From Symbiodinium natans (taxonomy: Eukaryota > Sar > Dinophyceae > Suessiales > Symbiodiniaceae): DNA of 64,000 nt. Position 1 is the first letter of the stretch; each line of letters opens with the position of its first letter. Shown in pieces: positions 8,030 to 16,959 of this stretch. Location: positions 289,795-353,794 of the forward strand of contig CAJNDS010002577.1 of assembly GCA_905221605.1 (NCBI GenBank), in the 5' to 3' direction. The position numbers were made by a program, and so were the translations under genes. The notes below the pieces were generated by a model. It was not told the DNA's origin. It saw only the letters and a program-made list of their open reading frames with translations, and did no database searches.

Positions 8030-11000
8030 GCCCGCAACTCTTGGTTTTTTGTGCCACTCTTGTTGCACGCGGCGGGCATGTTGTCGGAGGAAAATGCCCG
8101 ACCGTGATGCTCGCATCCGGCATTGGGCGCGCGGTGGCAGGCGCTGGCGGCCCTTTTGGCGGCCGCCGCCGATTGCCACGGGTGAGCTTGTTGCGTATGT
8201 GCATGCGATTGCGTTGACGGAGGAGGACGCTGGTCACAGCGTCGACACAGTGTGCTCAGCGTTGGCGGCTTTGCGTGGCCACACCGTATCCCCTGCAACA
8301 AGCTGTCGCAGGAAGGCAATGTGCTGGTTGCTGAGCTGTTGGCTTAGTGGCCCGCTGAAAGCGTTGCCCTTTCTGCTCCTTTGTCCCTTGTTGCCGGTAG
8401 ACGGGGACCTAGGCCCGAGACCACGGACCTGGGCTGAACAGCGAGAAGAAAAAAGCTGTCGCCACCACAGCGGACCCTTCCGGTTACTTGCCTGCGGTTG
8501 CCCAATCTGCCTTTCTGCAGGCACCCAAAAAACAAGCGCTCGCGGTTGAGGCCGCCGCTGTTGCCAGCGCTTTCCGACAGGCTCCGCCAGGCGGTCCGAC
8601 GCCCGCGCAGAGTGACCCGGCGGGCCCTCCGTGCCAACCTGGCCCGGATGTGTGTGAAGAGGCGGCAACCGCCGAGGCCTGCCTCGTTGAAGCTGCCGAT
8701 CGCGCAAGCAGATTGCGGAGGGGCCGCAGCCGCCGAGGCCGAGGACGGGGCCGCCGCGGCCACGGACACCACCAAACCTTCGAGGCGCCGCAAACTTTGC
8801 CGCAAACCTTGCCGCAAACCTTGACCCCAAGCCCCGCGCCGCTGCCAGAACCAACGCCGGGTCGCGGGAGCACTTGGCCGGCCACGTATTGGCGCGATGT
8901 CGACTTGCGAGCCGTGCTGGCCCAGAGGGTGTTCGCCCTGCAATCCCCGCCGCGCATCATGCGCGGGGCACTCCGGCAGGTGTTGCGCGAAGGGTTGGAA
9001 CTCCGCGACGGGCCCGACGCACAATCTGTGCAGGCTGGATGGGGCCTCTTCCTACTGGGGCCTCGGATGTTGTCTTGCGGGGCGGGTCGCTTTGCTGGGC
9101 CAGCGACGTTGGGGTGACTTGTTGCGGAGGCTGCGCAGGCAGCAGCGGCGGCGCCCTCGCAACGGCAGCGCAGCGCACCAACCTGCAGCGGTCAGCAGGA
9201 CGATGATCGCCGTGCGGAGCGGGCGCCCCACTCGCCCCGGCCACGCTGGAAACGCTAGCCACGTTGCGCGATCCAGCCAAGCGCCCGCAAACCCGCCAGG
9301 TCCCGCTCCCAGGCTGGCTGGCGGATTATGCTGGGCCCTCCCCATCCCTCCCCCTTAGCCTTGGATTCCGCGAAACTGCGTGCTAACTTGCAGGGCGCGC
9401 GCCGGGGGGCGGCTGCTGGCCCCTCTAGTGCCACGGCTGAACACCTGCGGGTCTTACTTGACGATGAAGACTGCTGCGACCTGCTCGTCGCTGCCGCGCA
9501 CCGTCTGGCGCAGGCGGACGTGCCAGACGCCGTCGCTGCCGGCCTACGCTTGGGGCGCATGGTGGCGCTGCTCAAGCCAAGCGGGGGCATTCGCGCCTTG
9601 GTCATGGGCGATGTCTTCCGCCGCTTGGTGTCACGGACGTTGGCCCAGCAGTTCTCCACGCCCCTACAGGAGGCATGCGCGCCCTACCAGTACGCCCTTT
9701 CCACACGGGCGGGCGCCGAGGCGCTTGCGCGAGCTCTCCGCGTGGCCACCGACAGTAGCACATCCACAACAGTTGTCAGTGTGGATGGAGTCGGGGCGTA
9801 CGACCACATTTCGCGCAGGTGCATGTTTGACGGCCTGTTTGCATCCCCGGCGTTGGCGCCCCTCATCCCTTTGGTCCGCCTTTTCTACGGCGGCGACAGC
9901 GAGTATTTGTTTTATGATGCATCGGGCGCTGCTCACTCCGTGCTGCAGTCGGAGGGCGGAGAGCAGGGGACCCTCTCATGCCCGGCTTATTCGCTTTATG
10001 CATCCACCAGGCGTTGCGGGCCGCACACTCCTCTTTTGAACCGGGCGAGGACCTGTTTGCGTTCCTGGATGACACGTACATTTCCTGCCCCACTGCAGAC
10101 CGCGCCGCCCCCACATTCAGGGCCTTGCGTGACGCTGTAGCGGCACACGCCAACATCGATGTGCACTTGGGTAAGACGAGGGTTTGGAATTCAGGGGGCG
10201 TCGAGCCGGCAGGCTTTGCGGACGAGGTGCCCGCTGATCCGGACCGCCCGCCCTCATAGGTGGGCGATTGGACTCTCCCGCCCGAACAGCAAGGCATGGT
10301 GGTGCTGGGCACACCCCTCCTGAGCCACGCGTTTGTAGAGGCCCACCTACAATCCAAACTAGATGCCCACAAGACGCTTTTGTCCAAGCTCCCCTCTGTC
10401 CCGGATCTGCAGGCTGCATGGTTGTTGCTCCTCATGTGCGCGGCTCCCCGCTGCCATTACTTACTCCGCGCTCTCCCGCCGGCTACACTGCAGCCTTCGC
10501 CCGTCAGCACGACGAGGCGGTCCTCGCATGCTTGCAGGAGTTGCTGGCTAATGACGGGCCGCCGATGTGGGAGGTCAATGCCACTCGCCGGGCTCAGCTT
10601 CCGCTGCAGCTGGGCGGTCTGGGCTTGCGCTCCGCCGAAACCACGCGCTTCGCGGCGCATTGGGCTTCTTGGGCGGACACGCTCCCTACCCGCGACCGGC
10701 GCCCAGGCATTGTGGCGGATTTGCTCCGCCAGGCTGAAGCCCTCCTGGTCGGAATCACGGACTGGCGGCATTGCGGCAAGTGTATCTGCGGCACTGCACG
10801 CGGAGCCTTGTTTGCGACAGGCGGGGTTTGATGCGCCGTCGTGGCCTCAGCTGCTGGATGACCGCCGCCCCCAGGGCCAGGCGGCTCGCAGCTTTGGTGA
10901 CCCTCTTCACGGTTGGCAACGGGCGGCCACGGCCTGTCTGGATGCCGCAGCGTGCGACAGCCTCCTTTCTAACCTTGACCAGGCTTCACGCGCGCTGCTG

Positions 11001-11940
11001 CTGTCCCAGGCGGGCCCTGGCGGCTCCCGGGCCCTCACCGTGCTTCCTACCGCCCCGGAGTTCCGCATGCCCTCCGACTGCGTGCGCGTCCTGTTGCTTC
11101 GGCGATTGCGCCTCCCGTTGCCCCATACACCGGCACGTTGTCGCTGTGGCGGGACTTTGGACGCTGTGGCGGGACTTTGGACGCTTTGGGGGATCACAGG
11201 GCTGCGTGCCCCACTGCGGGGGTGTTGGGCCCGCGTGGCGCGCCTCTAGAGCGAGCGGCCGCCAGGGTCTGCCGTGAAGGCGGGGCGCGGGTGGCCACCA
11301 ATGTTTTCCTGCGCGACATGAACGTCGACGTGCCGCTCGCGGACGCTCGCCGCATCGAGGTGCTGGCGAACGGGCTGCCGTTGTGGCAGGGCGCAGAGGC
11401 AGCGGTCGACACCATTTTTGTCAGCCCCATTGGCCGGGACGGCGCGGCGCGAGCGGGCGCGGACCGGGTGCCGGGCAAAGCGGCGGCGGACGCCGCGCAC
11501 AGGAAACGCCAAACCAGTATCCGGAGCTGTTGGCGGCCCGTAGGTGTCGCTTGGTGGTGCTGGCGGTCGAGGTGGGCGGGCGCTTTGGCTCCGAGATGGC
11601 GGATTTCCTCTGCCGTCTGGCCACCTCCAAAGCGCGGGCGGCGCCGCCGTGGCTCCGGGCAGCGGCCCGGCAGGCGGCAGGTCACCGCTGGACAGGCATG
11701 TTGGCTGTCGCAGCGCAGCGGGCTCTCGCCATGTCACTCCTTGAGCTGCCGTTGGACAGGGCAGACGAGTGTGACGGGGCGGAGCCGCTGCTGGCTGATC
11801 TGTTGGCGGACGCTCGCCACGTGTACTCCGTGGCCGCCAGCCGCTTGCCGCTGCGCGCCTGAAATGGCGCCCGCAGCTCGTCAGTAGCAGCTCCAGCCGA
11901 CCTGGGACAGATACTGTAGCTGCGAGGAAAAAAACTTACC
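8030..11940 (+). pseudogene. R2-like retroelement, degenerate copy 2
   Basis: Near full-length relative of the intact element, broken by several frameshifts and a stop. Blocks in order: SWFFVPLLLHAAGMLSEE (about 8040); GYLPAVAQSAFLQA; LQSPPRIMRGALRQVLREGLE and GWGLFLLGPRML (end of ORF1, about 8937-9074). After a +1 shift come ALLGQRRWGDLLRR; RT fingers LRLGRMVALLKPSGGIRALVMGD (about 9547-9610); motif A SVDGVGAYDHIS (about 9778); motif B GGEQG (about 9957, where one base has been lost); FAFLDDTYI (about 10057); LGKTRVWNSGG; a TAG stop at 10257-10259 where a Trp codon is expected; WADTL; and CRCGG with a 20-bp tandem duplication (11143-11162 repeated at 11163-11182) that destroys the CCHC finger. 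The end has RRIEVLANGLPLWQGA, YPEL and VVLAVEVGGRF, stopping at 11862. The 3' end is probably the A-rich run at about 11929-11936. Confidence 0.85.
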
Positions 11941-12103
11941 AGACGTCGTGTTGTCTACGATCAACAGGTTCGTCACCGGGTCGAGCAAGCGGAGGGCGGC
12001 GAACAAGGGGATCCCCTGATGCCGGCTTTGTATGCGCTGGGAGTCGCGCCCGCCGTGCGCTCCGTCCAGGCAGAGTTGCGCCCCAACGAGCGACTCTTCG
12101 CCT

Positions 12104-12110
12104 TCCTGGA
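12104..12110. repeat. Target-site duplication, left copy
   Basis: TCCTGGA immediately left of the nested insertion. It is identical to 12775-12781 on its right. Removing the insert and one copy restores the TTC CTG GAC GAC reading of the RT catalytic box in the resident element. Confidence 0.75.
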
Positions 12111-12774
12111 AGCGAGCGGCCGCCCGGGTCTGCAGAGAAGCAGGGGCAACGTCCTCGTCCGAGATCTCATTTCGACCCCGTCCGTCAGGACGACAGGCGC
12201 ATTGAGGTGATCGCCAACGGCCTGCCTCTGTGGAGGGGTGCCCAGGTTCGACACCACCTTGGTCTTTCCCCTCACCGCTGCTGGTGCCCCGCGCAGGGTC
12301 ACGGGCCAAACTGCTGGAGCAGCCCTCCAGGCAGCCAGGCGGGCCAAGGAGCGCGCCTACCCAGAGTTCTGCTGTGCCCACCGCTGCAGGCTCACCGTCG
12401 TCGCGCTTGAAGTTGGAGGGCGCTGGAGCAATGAGGCCGCTAGCCGCTAACTTTGTCCGCTTGCTTGCTCGCTGCCGGGCGCGGGCCGTCCCTGCCACCT
12501 GCCGGGCCGCAACCATCTCTGCCTTCACGCTGCGTTGGTCGTCCCTCATCTCCTTCGCAGCTGCGCGGGCTTTCGCCGCCAGTCTGCTGTCGCTCCCGCT
12601 CGGTGGCACTGCCAACGTTGATGGGGACCCCCCACTCCTCAGCGAGGTCCTCGTCGACTCCGCCATCCCTCCCCCCATTGCCAGCCGCCTCCCGTGAAGG
12701 CTTGCGAGCCTTGCCGTTGCGCTGCACTGGGACCGCCTTGACCAGCAGAAAAAGGTGCGAGGGGAAAAACAAAA
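12111..12774 (+). mobile_element. 5'-truncated R2-like insertion nested in copy 4
   Basis: A 664-bp segment begins AGCGAGCGGCCGC, corresponding to the LERAAARVC region of the element protein. It carries RRIEVIANGLPLWRGA, YPEFCCAHRCRLTVVALEVGGRW and the C-terminus AAARAFAASLLSLPL, although in more than one frame. It ends with AAAAAGGTGCGAGGGGAAAAACAAAA. The AAAAAGGTGCG word also occurs just before the poly(A) of the intact element, so this is the true 3' end with a short A tail. The 7-bp sequence TCCTGGA flanks it on both sides (12104-12110 and 12775-12781). This is a classic target-primed insertion into a resident copy. Confidence 0.8.
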
Positions 12775-12781
12775 TCCTGGA
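12775..12781. repeat. Target-site duplication, right copy
   Basis: TCCTGGA immediately after the A-rich tail of the nested insertion, matching 12104-12110. Confidence 0.75.
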
Positions 12782-13030
12782 CGACACATACGTGGCGGTG
12801 ACCCCCCCACGCATCGCTGATGTTGCCGGCAGGCTCGCTCACCACCTGGCTTCCCAGGCGCATGTCCATTCATGTGCCCAGTCTACCCGCTGCGCCAGAC
12901 GGCCAGCGCATTGGGGACAGAGACCAAGGCATCCGCGTTCTTGGCACGGTTGAGTACATCGAGGCGCGGCTTGTTCAGCTCGCTGCGAAGCATGAGGTCC
13001 TGCTTCACAGCCTCCCTCTTCGTTTTTCTT

Positions 13031-13592
13031 TTTTTGCAGGACCGGCATGATGATTTTGCAAGCAGTGTGTACATAATTTAAAATGAAACTCAGTCACCTC
13101 AGCTACCAATCGTGGCAATAGAGCATCAGGAAACAAGCAGCACACGTTTTTTAAGCCATCGCAATTTCCTGGAACTTGTCTGGCGCAGCGCGCCGTTTTT
13201 GTTCAGCCGTCTCAGCGATGTAGTCGTGTTTTCAGCTGTAGTTGTTGGCTTTAGCCGCGCACTTTCCAGCTTTTTGAAGCCATGCTTTCTAACTTTCTAA
13301 CGTTTTTCCAGTTTTCAAAGAAGCATTGACTCCTACAGTTTGAAGCTTTAATTGCAGAAGCTTGCCGTGAAGGCCTGTGGGCACAGTGTGGGCACTAACG
13401 CAAGCGACGCGTGGGAATTAGAGGTTTCTAAAGTTTATAAGCTACTTCAGCACACGCCAGCAGGAGGAAAAATCGAAATTGGCTTGGCGCCGTGGCATGC
13501 CTCACGCGATTACCCGCTTCCCACTGGCGACTGTTTTATGCGTGTCATTGAATCCGCCGTACGACCGAATTGCGACTCCCCCTGATTCTAGC
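13031..13592. other. Spacer without gene between two retroelement copies
   Basis: About 560 bases of balanced composition with no recognisable frame. It forms the left flank of the intact retroelement. I see no repeats beyond short T runs. Confidence 0.4.
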
Positions 13593-13593
13593 C

Positions 13594-13594
<1 letters not shown>

Positions 13595-13633
<39 letters not shown>
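13595..13633 (-). other. Poly(A) tail of the retroelement (poly-T on plus strand)
   Basis: Thirty-nine uninterrupted T on the plus strand, i.e. A on the element's strand, lie about 110 bases past the stop of the RT ORF. The tail follows AAAAAGGTGCGTAAGGTAAC, whose first part is shared with the 3' end of the nested copy at 12750. The clean tail suggests a fairly young insertion, although homopolymer length is uncertain. Confidence 0.85.
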
Positions 13634-13634
<1 letters not shown>

Positions 13635-13680
13635 TTACCTTACGCACCTTTTTACTCGCGGGGAGTCTGCTCTCTTCCTG

Positions 13681-13687
13681 CTGCCGC

Positions 13688-13721
<34 letters not shown>

Positions 13722-13725
13722 GCTG
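13681..13725. repeat. CTG/CAG trinucleotide repeat in retroelement 3' UTR
   Basis: About nine uninterrupted CTG units with flanking imperfect CTGC and CCGCTG units lie between the RT ORF stop codon (13744) and the poly(T). On the element strand it is CAG. It is non-coding in the element's frame. Confidence 0.85.
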
Positions 13726-13743
13726 CTACTACGAGCAGTGGGT

Positions 13744-16700
13744 CTAGGGCGGCAGCGGCCCATGCCCCGGCCTGCTGGGCTGGGGCGGGGGGGCACCCGC
13801 TAGGAGCTCCCCCAGAGCGAGCTCCTGCCCGTCGAGCGGGTCCACCGGTTCACCCACTGGAAGCTCTAGCAGCGTGCACGCGTGGGCGCGGAGCGCCGCG
13901 AGCGCTGCCAGGGTGGTCCACCGGTGCACCATCGCTTGGCGGGCCGCTGCCGCGCACCATGGCGCGCGTTGGCGCGCGCGGGCGCGTGCGAGCAAGCGCA
14001 GGAAGGTGAGGGTGCTCTGGCTGAAGCGCCCGCCCAGTTCAACCCCGAAGACGACCAGCTTGCAGCGGCGGGCGCACCGCAGTTCTGGGTACGCTCGCAG
14101 TTTGCGGTCGACGGCCTGACGGAGGGCGAGTCCCGGTTCCCGATCCGCCTGCGGGCGGGGCTCGCCGTCACGCCTCAAAGGGCTTACGATCGTGGTGTCA
14201 ACCGCGATCTGAGCACCTTGCCAGATCGGCAGGTTGTTGGCGACGACCTCGATTCTGCGCCCGTCCGCGGCCGGAAGATCGAGGTTGAGATCGCGCAGGG
14301 AAACATTCGTGGCAACCCGCGCTCCTGCCTCGCGGCAAATGCGTGCTGCTGCACGTTCGAGGGGGCCAGCACGACGGGCTAACACCCCGACCTGCGCGCA
14401 CGCGGACCGGTGGTCCCCGAGCGCGTCGAGGTTGCCTCCGCAAGGGCATCGCGCGGGTGTAAGCGGCAGCGGTAGCCTCAGCCGGCGAAGCAGCAGGATG
14501 CGGTACTCGGCATCGGGTACGTCCGTGTCCCGGCTCGTTGGGAAGGCTGTGAAAGCGCAGCTCGCGGCGTCGCCACTCTGCGACAGCAGCAGTGCTCGAG
14601 ACGCAGGGTCAAGATCTGAAAATAGCGTCTCGAGCACGCGCTTGTCAGTGGCCGTCGTTGCCGCGTGCTGCCAGCCCGGCCGTCCGATGCCAGGTTCGCG
14701 CCTGCCAGGAGGTGCTTCGAAGTCACTTTCGAGCAGCGTTGCCCATGAGGGTGCTCGGAAGCCTTGCGCTCGCAAGTACTCTGCGGCCTGAGCGGCAGCG
14801 CGAGTGCTTGCGGGCGTGCCAGCCGCCTCTACATCGAGAAGTGGGCGGACAAGTTCTGCAAGGACGCCCGGCTGTCGGTCACGCAGCACCTGCAACGTGT
14901 CCGCCCAAGATGCCCAATAGGCAGCGTAACGCTGCCTTTCAGCGGACCCGAGCCCCAGGCCTCCTAGTCGAAGGGGGAGTTGGGCTCGCCGCGCGCTCAG
15001 TTCCGGCATCGTCCCCGTGTCCCCGCCCCCCGCCAGCAGAGTTGCTAGGCAGCTGCGGACTGCGGTGTCATGCTGGGCAGCAAAGTCCGCCGTGTCTGTT
15101 GGGGCGAGGGTCCGCAGCAAGTAAACGCAACGGGGCGCGGCGCAGTAGAGGAGCAGCAGCCACGCACTCTGCAAGTGGGGGACGTGCGGGATTCGCTGAA
15201 GCAGGCGGTCGTGCTCAAGCAACTTTTGAGCCAGCTTGTCCGCAATGAACGCACGGCTCCCAATCGGGCTACCCAGCACAACTATCCCTTGCTGCGAAGC
15301 GGGGAGCGCCCAGCTGCCAGTCCAGCATGGGTTCGCGGGGTCCTCTGGCGGCAGTGCTGCGAGCAGCCCCGGCGGTTCCTCGCCCGCGCTGTTCCAAGCG
15401 CGGGTCTTGCCGAGGTGCACGCGGATGTTCGCATGCCTGAGAAGGGCCTCGCGGACGATGTGGAACTGGTTCGCCGTATGCTCTGGCGGGCCTGTGACGT
15501 ATACGTCGTCGAGGAAGGCGAAGAGTTGGTCCGTCGAGCGCAGGCGGGCTTGCACTGCCGTCAACGCCGCATGCTGCCCCAATGTGAACAGGGCTGGCAT
15601 TAGGGGGTCCCCCTGTTCCCCACCTTCTCCCTGGCGCACTTCGTGCGCTGTGCCTTGGGCGTCGTAGAACAAGTAGGTGCTGGGGGAGCCATAAAACAGC
15701 GCGGCATACGGCAGAATGTCGCTCAGTTCGGGTCGTGCCGCGATTGCTGCGAGCATGCTGTGGCGCGAGATGTGGTCGTACGCCCCGACGCCATCGACGC
15801 TCAGAACGGTGGTTCGTGGGTCACGCTCGGTGGCCGCCCGCACCAACCGCTGTAATGTTTCCGCCCCAGCCTTTGTGCTGAGCGCATATTGGAAGGGAGC
15901 GCACGCTCGCTGGAACTCGTCCCCATACTGTTGTGCGAGTGTGCGCGCAACCACCCGCCGGAAGGCGTCGCCCATCACCAAAGCTCGCACGCCGCCCGTG
16001 GGTTTGGATAGCGCCACCATTCGGCCGAGGCGCAGGGCGGGTATGATCGCTGCCGGCACTTGTCCGGAAGCGAGTTTGCGGGCGGCATGGGTTAACAGCT
16101 GCGCGCAGTCTTCATCGTCCAGCAGTACGCGCAGGTGCTCCCCTGTGCATCCCGACGGTCCCGCAGCGGCGCCCTTCCGCGCTTTGCGGACATTGGTGAT
16201 GAGCCGATCCCGGCATAACTCGACGGGCCTCATGCTGTTGCGACACAGCTCTGGGTCAACGGGAATCTGAGGTTCAGGTGGCCGCCGGAGTGGGTCACGC
16301 AAGGCAGCGAGTGTCTCCTGGCTTGTGGGCGCGAGTGGCAAAGCAGTAAGCGCCTTGGCCGCCGCGGAAAGCTCACCAAGGTGGGCTAGAGCTGCAGCTC
16401 GTTCGGAGCGACGGCGTAGGTCGACATCTTCGGCCTCTGCCCCGTTTGCTACATTACCCTCGGACGGCCGGGCCGCATCCCTCGGCGCTGGTGTTGCTGC
16501 GGCTGCGCCATGGCGGAGCAGTTCGGGCCAGTGCCCCGCCAGGAACGCTTGTTCGCGGCGTCGCAGTTGGCACGCGGGATTGGCCTGGGGCACGGAACAA
16601 CAGCATGCGGGGCGCCAACATGAAGAGCTTCCATCCGTCACACTCGTCTTCGATAGTGGCGGCGTCGCGCAACGTCTCCAACGCCGTTCGAAAAGCAGTG

Positions 16701-16959
16701 CGCAGCAGTCCTCTGAGTTGGCGAGGCGGCGTTTGGAGAGTGTATACGCGCTGGCTAAGAAGCTCGCTGAGCTGCAGCGGGCGGAGGGTGCCGAGGTGGC
16801 TGCGCAGTGTCGGCGACGAGGCGGGGTGTGCCGGCACAGGCTCTGGGACTGCCTCGGCATCATCCTCCTGGGCGTGCGCGGCGGCGCATGCTGGGTCACC
16901 GCGGCGGCAGCGTCCACGGCCCTTCCCCCGTGCACCACGTCCTCGGCGCCCGCGTCCAT
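13744..16959 (-). CDS. RT plus endonuclease polyprotein of R2-like retroelement (ORF2)
   Basis: Open frame of 1071 codons. The first ~120 codons overlap ORF1 in another frame and look non-native. Recognisable sequence starts at LRRREQAFLAGHWPELLRHG. Then: fingers GRMVALSKPTGGVRALVMGDAFRR; motif A SVDGVGAYDHIS (near residue 390); motif B GEGGEQGDPLMPA; catalytic FAFLDDVYV (near 480); and LGKTRAWNSAG. A zinc knuckle CPCGGNLDALGDHRSAC (near 840-855) is followed by RRIEVVANNLPIWQGA, VDTTIVSP, YPEL and KLVVFGVELGGRF. The spacing of Asp, Glu and VxxxExGGR suggests a restriction-like PD-(D/E)xK nuclease. Expected role: target nicking and reverse transcription of the element's own RNA. Nothing in this frame is interrupted, so the copy could be recently active. 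Translation probably needs a +1 shift from ORF1 around 16555-16600. Confidence 0.85.
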   Translation of the reverse strand: MDAGAEDVVHGGRAVDAAAAVTQHAPPRTPRRMMPRQSQSLCRHTPPRRRHCAATSAPSARCSSASFLASAYTLSKRRLANSEDCCALLFERRWRRCATPPLSKTSVTDGSSSCWRPACCCSVPQANPACQLRRREQAFLAGHWPELLRHGAAAATPAPRDAARPSEGNVANGAEAEDVDLRRRSERAAALAHLGELSAAAKALTALPLAPTSQETLAALRDPLRRPPEPQIPVDPELCRNSMRPVELCRDRLITNVRKARKGAAAGPSGCTGEHLRVLLDDEDCAQLLTHAARKLASGQVPAAIIPALRLGRMVALSKPTGGVRALVMGDAFRRVVARTLAQQYGDEFQRACAPFQYALSTKAGAETLQRLVRAATERDPRTTVLSVDGVGAYDHISRHSMLAAIAARPELSDILPYAALFYGSPSTYLFYDAQGTAHEVRQGEGGEQGDPLMPALFTLGQHAALTAVQARLRSTDQLFAFLDDVYVTGPPEHTANQFHIVREALLRHANIRVHLGKTRAWNSAGEEPPGLLAALPPEDPANPCWTGSWALPASQQGIVVLGSPIGSRAFIADKLAQKLLEHDRLLQRIPHVPHLQSAWLLLLYCAAPRCVYLLRTLAPTDTADFAAQHDTAVRSCLATLLAGGGDTGTMPELSARRAQLPLRLGGLGLGSAERQRYAAYWASWADTLQVLRDRQPGVLAELVRPLLDVEAAGTPASTRAAAQAAEYLRAQGFRAPSWATLLESDFEAPPGRREPGIGRPGWQHAATTATDKRVLETLFSDLDPASRALLLSQSGDAASCAFTAFPTSRDTDVPDAEYRILLLRRLRLPLPLTPARCPCGGNLDALGDHRSACAQVGVLARRAGPLERAAARICREAGARVATNVSLRDLNLDLPAADGRRIEVVANNLPIWQGAQIAVDTTIVSPLRRDGEPRPQADREPGLALRQAVDRKLRAYPELRCARRCKLVVFGVELGGRFSQSTLTFLRLLARARARQRAPWCAAAARQAMVHRWTTLAALAALRAHACTLLELPVGEPVDPLDGQELALGELLAGAPPPQPSRPGHGPLPP

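Larger units (their letters stand above)
11980..13030 (+). pseudogene. R2-like retroelement copy 4, RT segment, interrupted by an insertion
   Basis: The left part reads GGEQGDPLMPALYALG ... NERLFAFL (about 11991-12110), i.e. palm motif B into the catalytic box. The right part resumes at 12775 with LDDTYVAVTPPRIADVAGRLA and then IRVLGTVEYIEARLVQLAAKHEVLLHSLPL to about 13020. Together they give the FAFLDDTY box of one RT, split by 12111-12774. The copy is truncated on both sides and lacks motif A and the C-terminal domain. Downstream it ends in CGTTTTTCTTTTTTTGCAG, beyond which homology is lost. Confidence 0.8.

Noticed and set aside
11881-11990. Splice signals in the retroelement junction (ACTTACCAG, TTTTTTTGCAG near 13039)
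   Set aside because: They look like donor/acceptor words but lie at junctions between truncated retroelement copies. No exon continuity across them.
13681-13735. Trinucleotide repeat as a poly-Gln or poly-Ala coding tract
   Set aside because: Lies downstream of the RT ORF stop, between the stop codon and the poly(A), so it is untranslated in the element.
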